Shown: positions 13,173 to 14,079 of the stretch, piece by piece | Layout of the letters: every line of letters starts with the position of its first letter | Numbering within the stretch: the first letter of the stretch is position 1 | Assembly (NCBI GenBank): GCA_027325115.1 | Contig: DAHWFG010000253.1 | Span: forward strand, 1 to 14,079 | DNA from: JAKBCQ01 sp021807585 | GTDB taxonomy: Bacteria > Planctomycetota > Planctomycetia > Isosphaerales > Isosphaeraceae | Direction: 5' to 3' | DNA: 14,079 nt | The notes under the pieces: model-generated | The model's input: only the letters and a program-made list of their open reading frames with translations | Told to the model about the DNA's origin: nothing | Database searches by the model: none | Position numbers and translations under genes: made by a program

Positions 13173-14079
13173 TTACAGGTCGCCTTGCGAGATCACCTCA
13201 CGGCCGAAGACGGTTCCAAGGGCGCGCCACACGACGGGATTGATCGAGTTCTGGATGAACCGAACGCTGCCGTCGCCGAGAAGCACGTTCACACCGTTGG
13301 GGTGATAACTGCGAGCCGCGACCGACGCGTAGGTCGGACCGCCGTCGTTCTCATCCATCGTCACCAGGTCGACATCGACCTGATTGCCGGGAGGACCGTA
13401 AAACGATTGTTGATTGGGAGTCGCCGCAGTCGTGAAGCCGCCGTAAAACACCGTCCCGTCGGGCCAACGGACGTGTCCGACATCGACCAGCTTGCAATTG
13501 CCGCCCGATGCGATCTGTTGAATGATCTGTGGAGTTTGCTGCGGGGGAGGGGGGAGGAACGGACCGGGAATCTGCGAGGGCGCCTGGCCGCTTCCCGCCG
13601 GCAAGCAATGCCGTAATTGAGGGAAGTACGTTTTCGATTCCGAGCCAAGCAGCGTTTGGCTGAGACCGTCGCGGAATTCGGCGATCCGACGGCTGTAATT
13701 GTGGTTGAACGCACTGCGCGATAGGGGCATGTTGAAACCGCCCCACACGTACCAATCGCCGTCGCACCAGCCGTAATTGCACACCGAGAAGTTCCCGTCG
13801 TTAGTTAATAGCTGTTGCGTGTTCACCTCGCTCGGGCAAATCAGGGTGTTGATTTGGGTGGCGCTCACCGTGAAGTTCACCGGGTTCGCATACCCGAAAA
13901 CGAAGTTCATCGAATTGAACAACGCCTCTTGGTCCATGAAATTCATCACCCGCGCCGTCGGTCCGAACTCTTGGCTCCAGAGCCAGTTGTTGTTATTGGG
14001 TTGGTTGGGGATGCCGATCAAGAACGCTTTGGGGGGAAACGCGCGATTCGCGCCCTCGTAATTGTGCATGGCCAGTCCA
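13173..14079 (-). CDS. DUF1559 protein (copy 2, 5' end outside the window)
   Basis: Near-identical tandem paralogue of the gene at 11835-12911. The frame is open to the window edge (GLAMHNYEGANRAF...), so the pilin-like leader and first ~57 residues are missing; the Met at 14069 is internal. Over 298 residues it differs at 13 positions, mostly in two clusters: the segment QLLTNDGNF (copy 1 QITTGDGVF), and the proline-rich region through the CKLVDVG segment. It has a run of four prolines (FLPPPPQQTP) where copy 1 has FLPPAPQLTP. The C-terminal motif GDGSVRFI and WRALGT are identical. It ends with its own hairpin and terminator. Confidence 0.95.
   Translation of the reverse strand, partial: GLAMHNYEGANRAFPPKAFLIGIPNQPNNNNWLWSQEFGPTARVMNFMDQEALFNSMNFVFGYANPVNFTVSATQINTLICPSEVNTQQLLTNDGNFSVCNYGWCDGDWYVWGGFNMPLSRSAFNHNYSRRIAEFRDGLSQTLLGSESKTYFPQLRHCLPAGSGQAPSQIPGPFLPPPPQQTPQIIQQIASGGNCKLVDVGHVRWPDGTVFYGGFTTAATPNQQSFYGPPGNQVDVDLVTMDENDGGPTYASVAARSYHPNGVNVLLGDGSVRFIQNSINPVVWRALGTVFGREVISQGDL

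Larger units (their letters stand above)
11835..14079 (-). repeat. Tandem duplication of the DUF1559 gene
   Basis: The segments 11835-12741 and 13173-14079 are direct copies; the second runs off the window. Over 298 aligned residues there are 13 substitutions and no gap. Similarity ends exactly at the stop codons: the downstream sequences differ in base sequence, though both contain a hairpin and then a terminator. The last ~57 residues are identical. Confidence 0.93.

Overview
The window is GC-rich bacterial DNA that reads as a planctomycete chromosome. The inference rests on two adjacent DUF1559 proteins with pilin-like N-termini, a planctomycete-type ECF sigma factor, and the general gene style. 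I would guess Isosphaerales or Gemmatales, but the sequence does not prove that rank. Housekeeping genes dominate, and no insertion sequence, integrase, CRISPR array or phage gene was seen.

Left part (1-4303). A histone-deacetylase-family hydrolase, cut by the window edge, is followed by tRNA-Glu(UUC) on the minus strand. Then come a DJ-1/PfpI protein, a zinc-dependent medium-chain dehydrogenase, tRNA-Pro(UGG) and ribose-5-phosphate isomerase A (rpiA). The last codons of rpiA and the 150 bp after it carry a cluster of parS centromere sites: three good and one degenerate.

Middle part (4304-7483, minus strand). RNase III (rnc), a polytopic membrane protein of unknown function and deoxyribose-phosphate aldolase (deoC) lie in the same direction. 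rpiA and deoC both feed pentose-phosphate metabolism but are convergent.

Right-middle part (7484-10184, plus strand). An EF-P-like factor of the EfpL/YeiP type, with arginine at the loop tip, precedes parA and parB. parA and parB overlap by 8 bp. With the parS cluster about 4.3 kb away, the window holds a complete chromosomal ParABS segregation system, which suggests (inference) that it lies near the replication origin.

Right part (10261-14079, minus strand). Reading leftward: two nearly identical tandem DUF1559 genes, each ending in a hairpin plus an intrinsic terminator; a 48-codon unannotated small ORF that stops 6 nt before the ECF sigma factor start; the sigma factor; and csrA with its own likely promoter. 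The most notable items are the parS cluster with one site inside rpiA, the EfpL-parAB arrangement, the small ORF joined to the sigma gene, and the clustered divergence between the DUF1559 copies. None of these amounts to a clearly new system.
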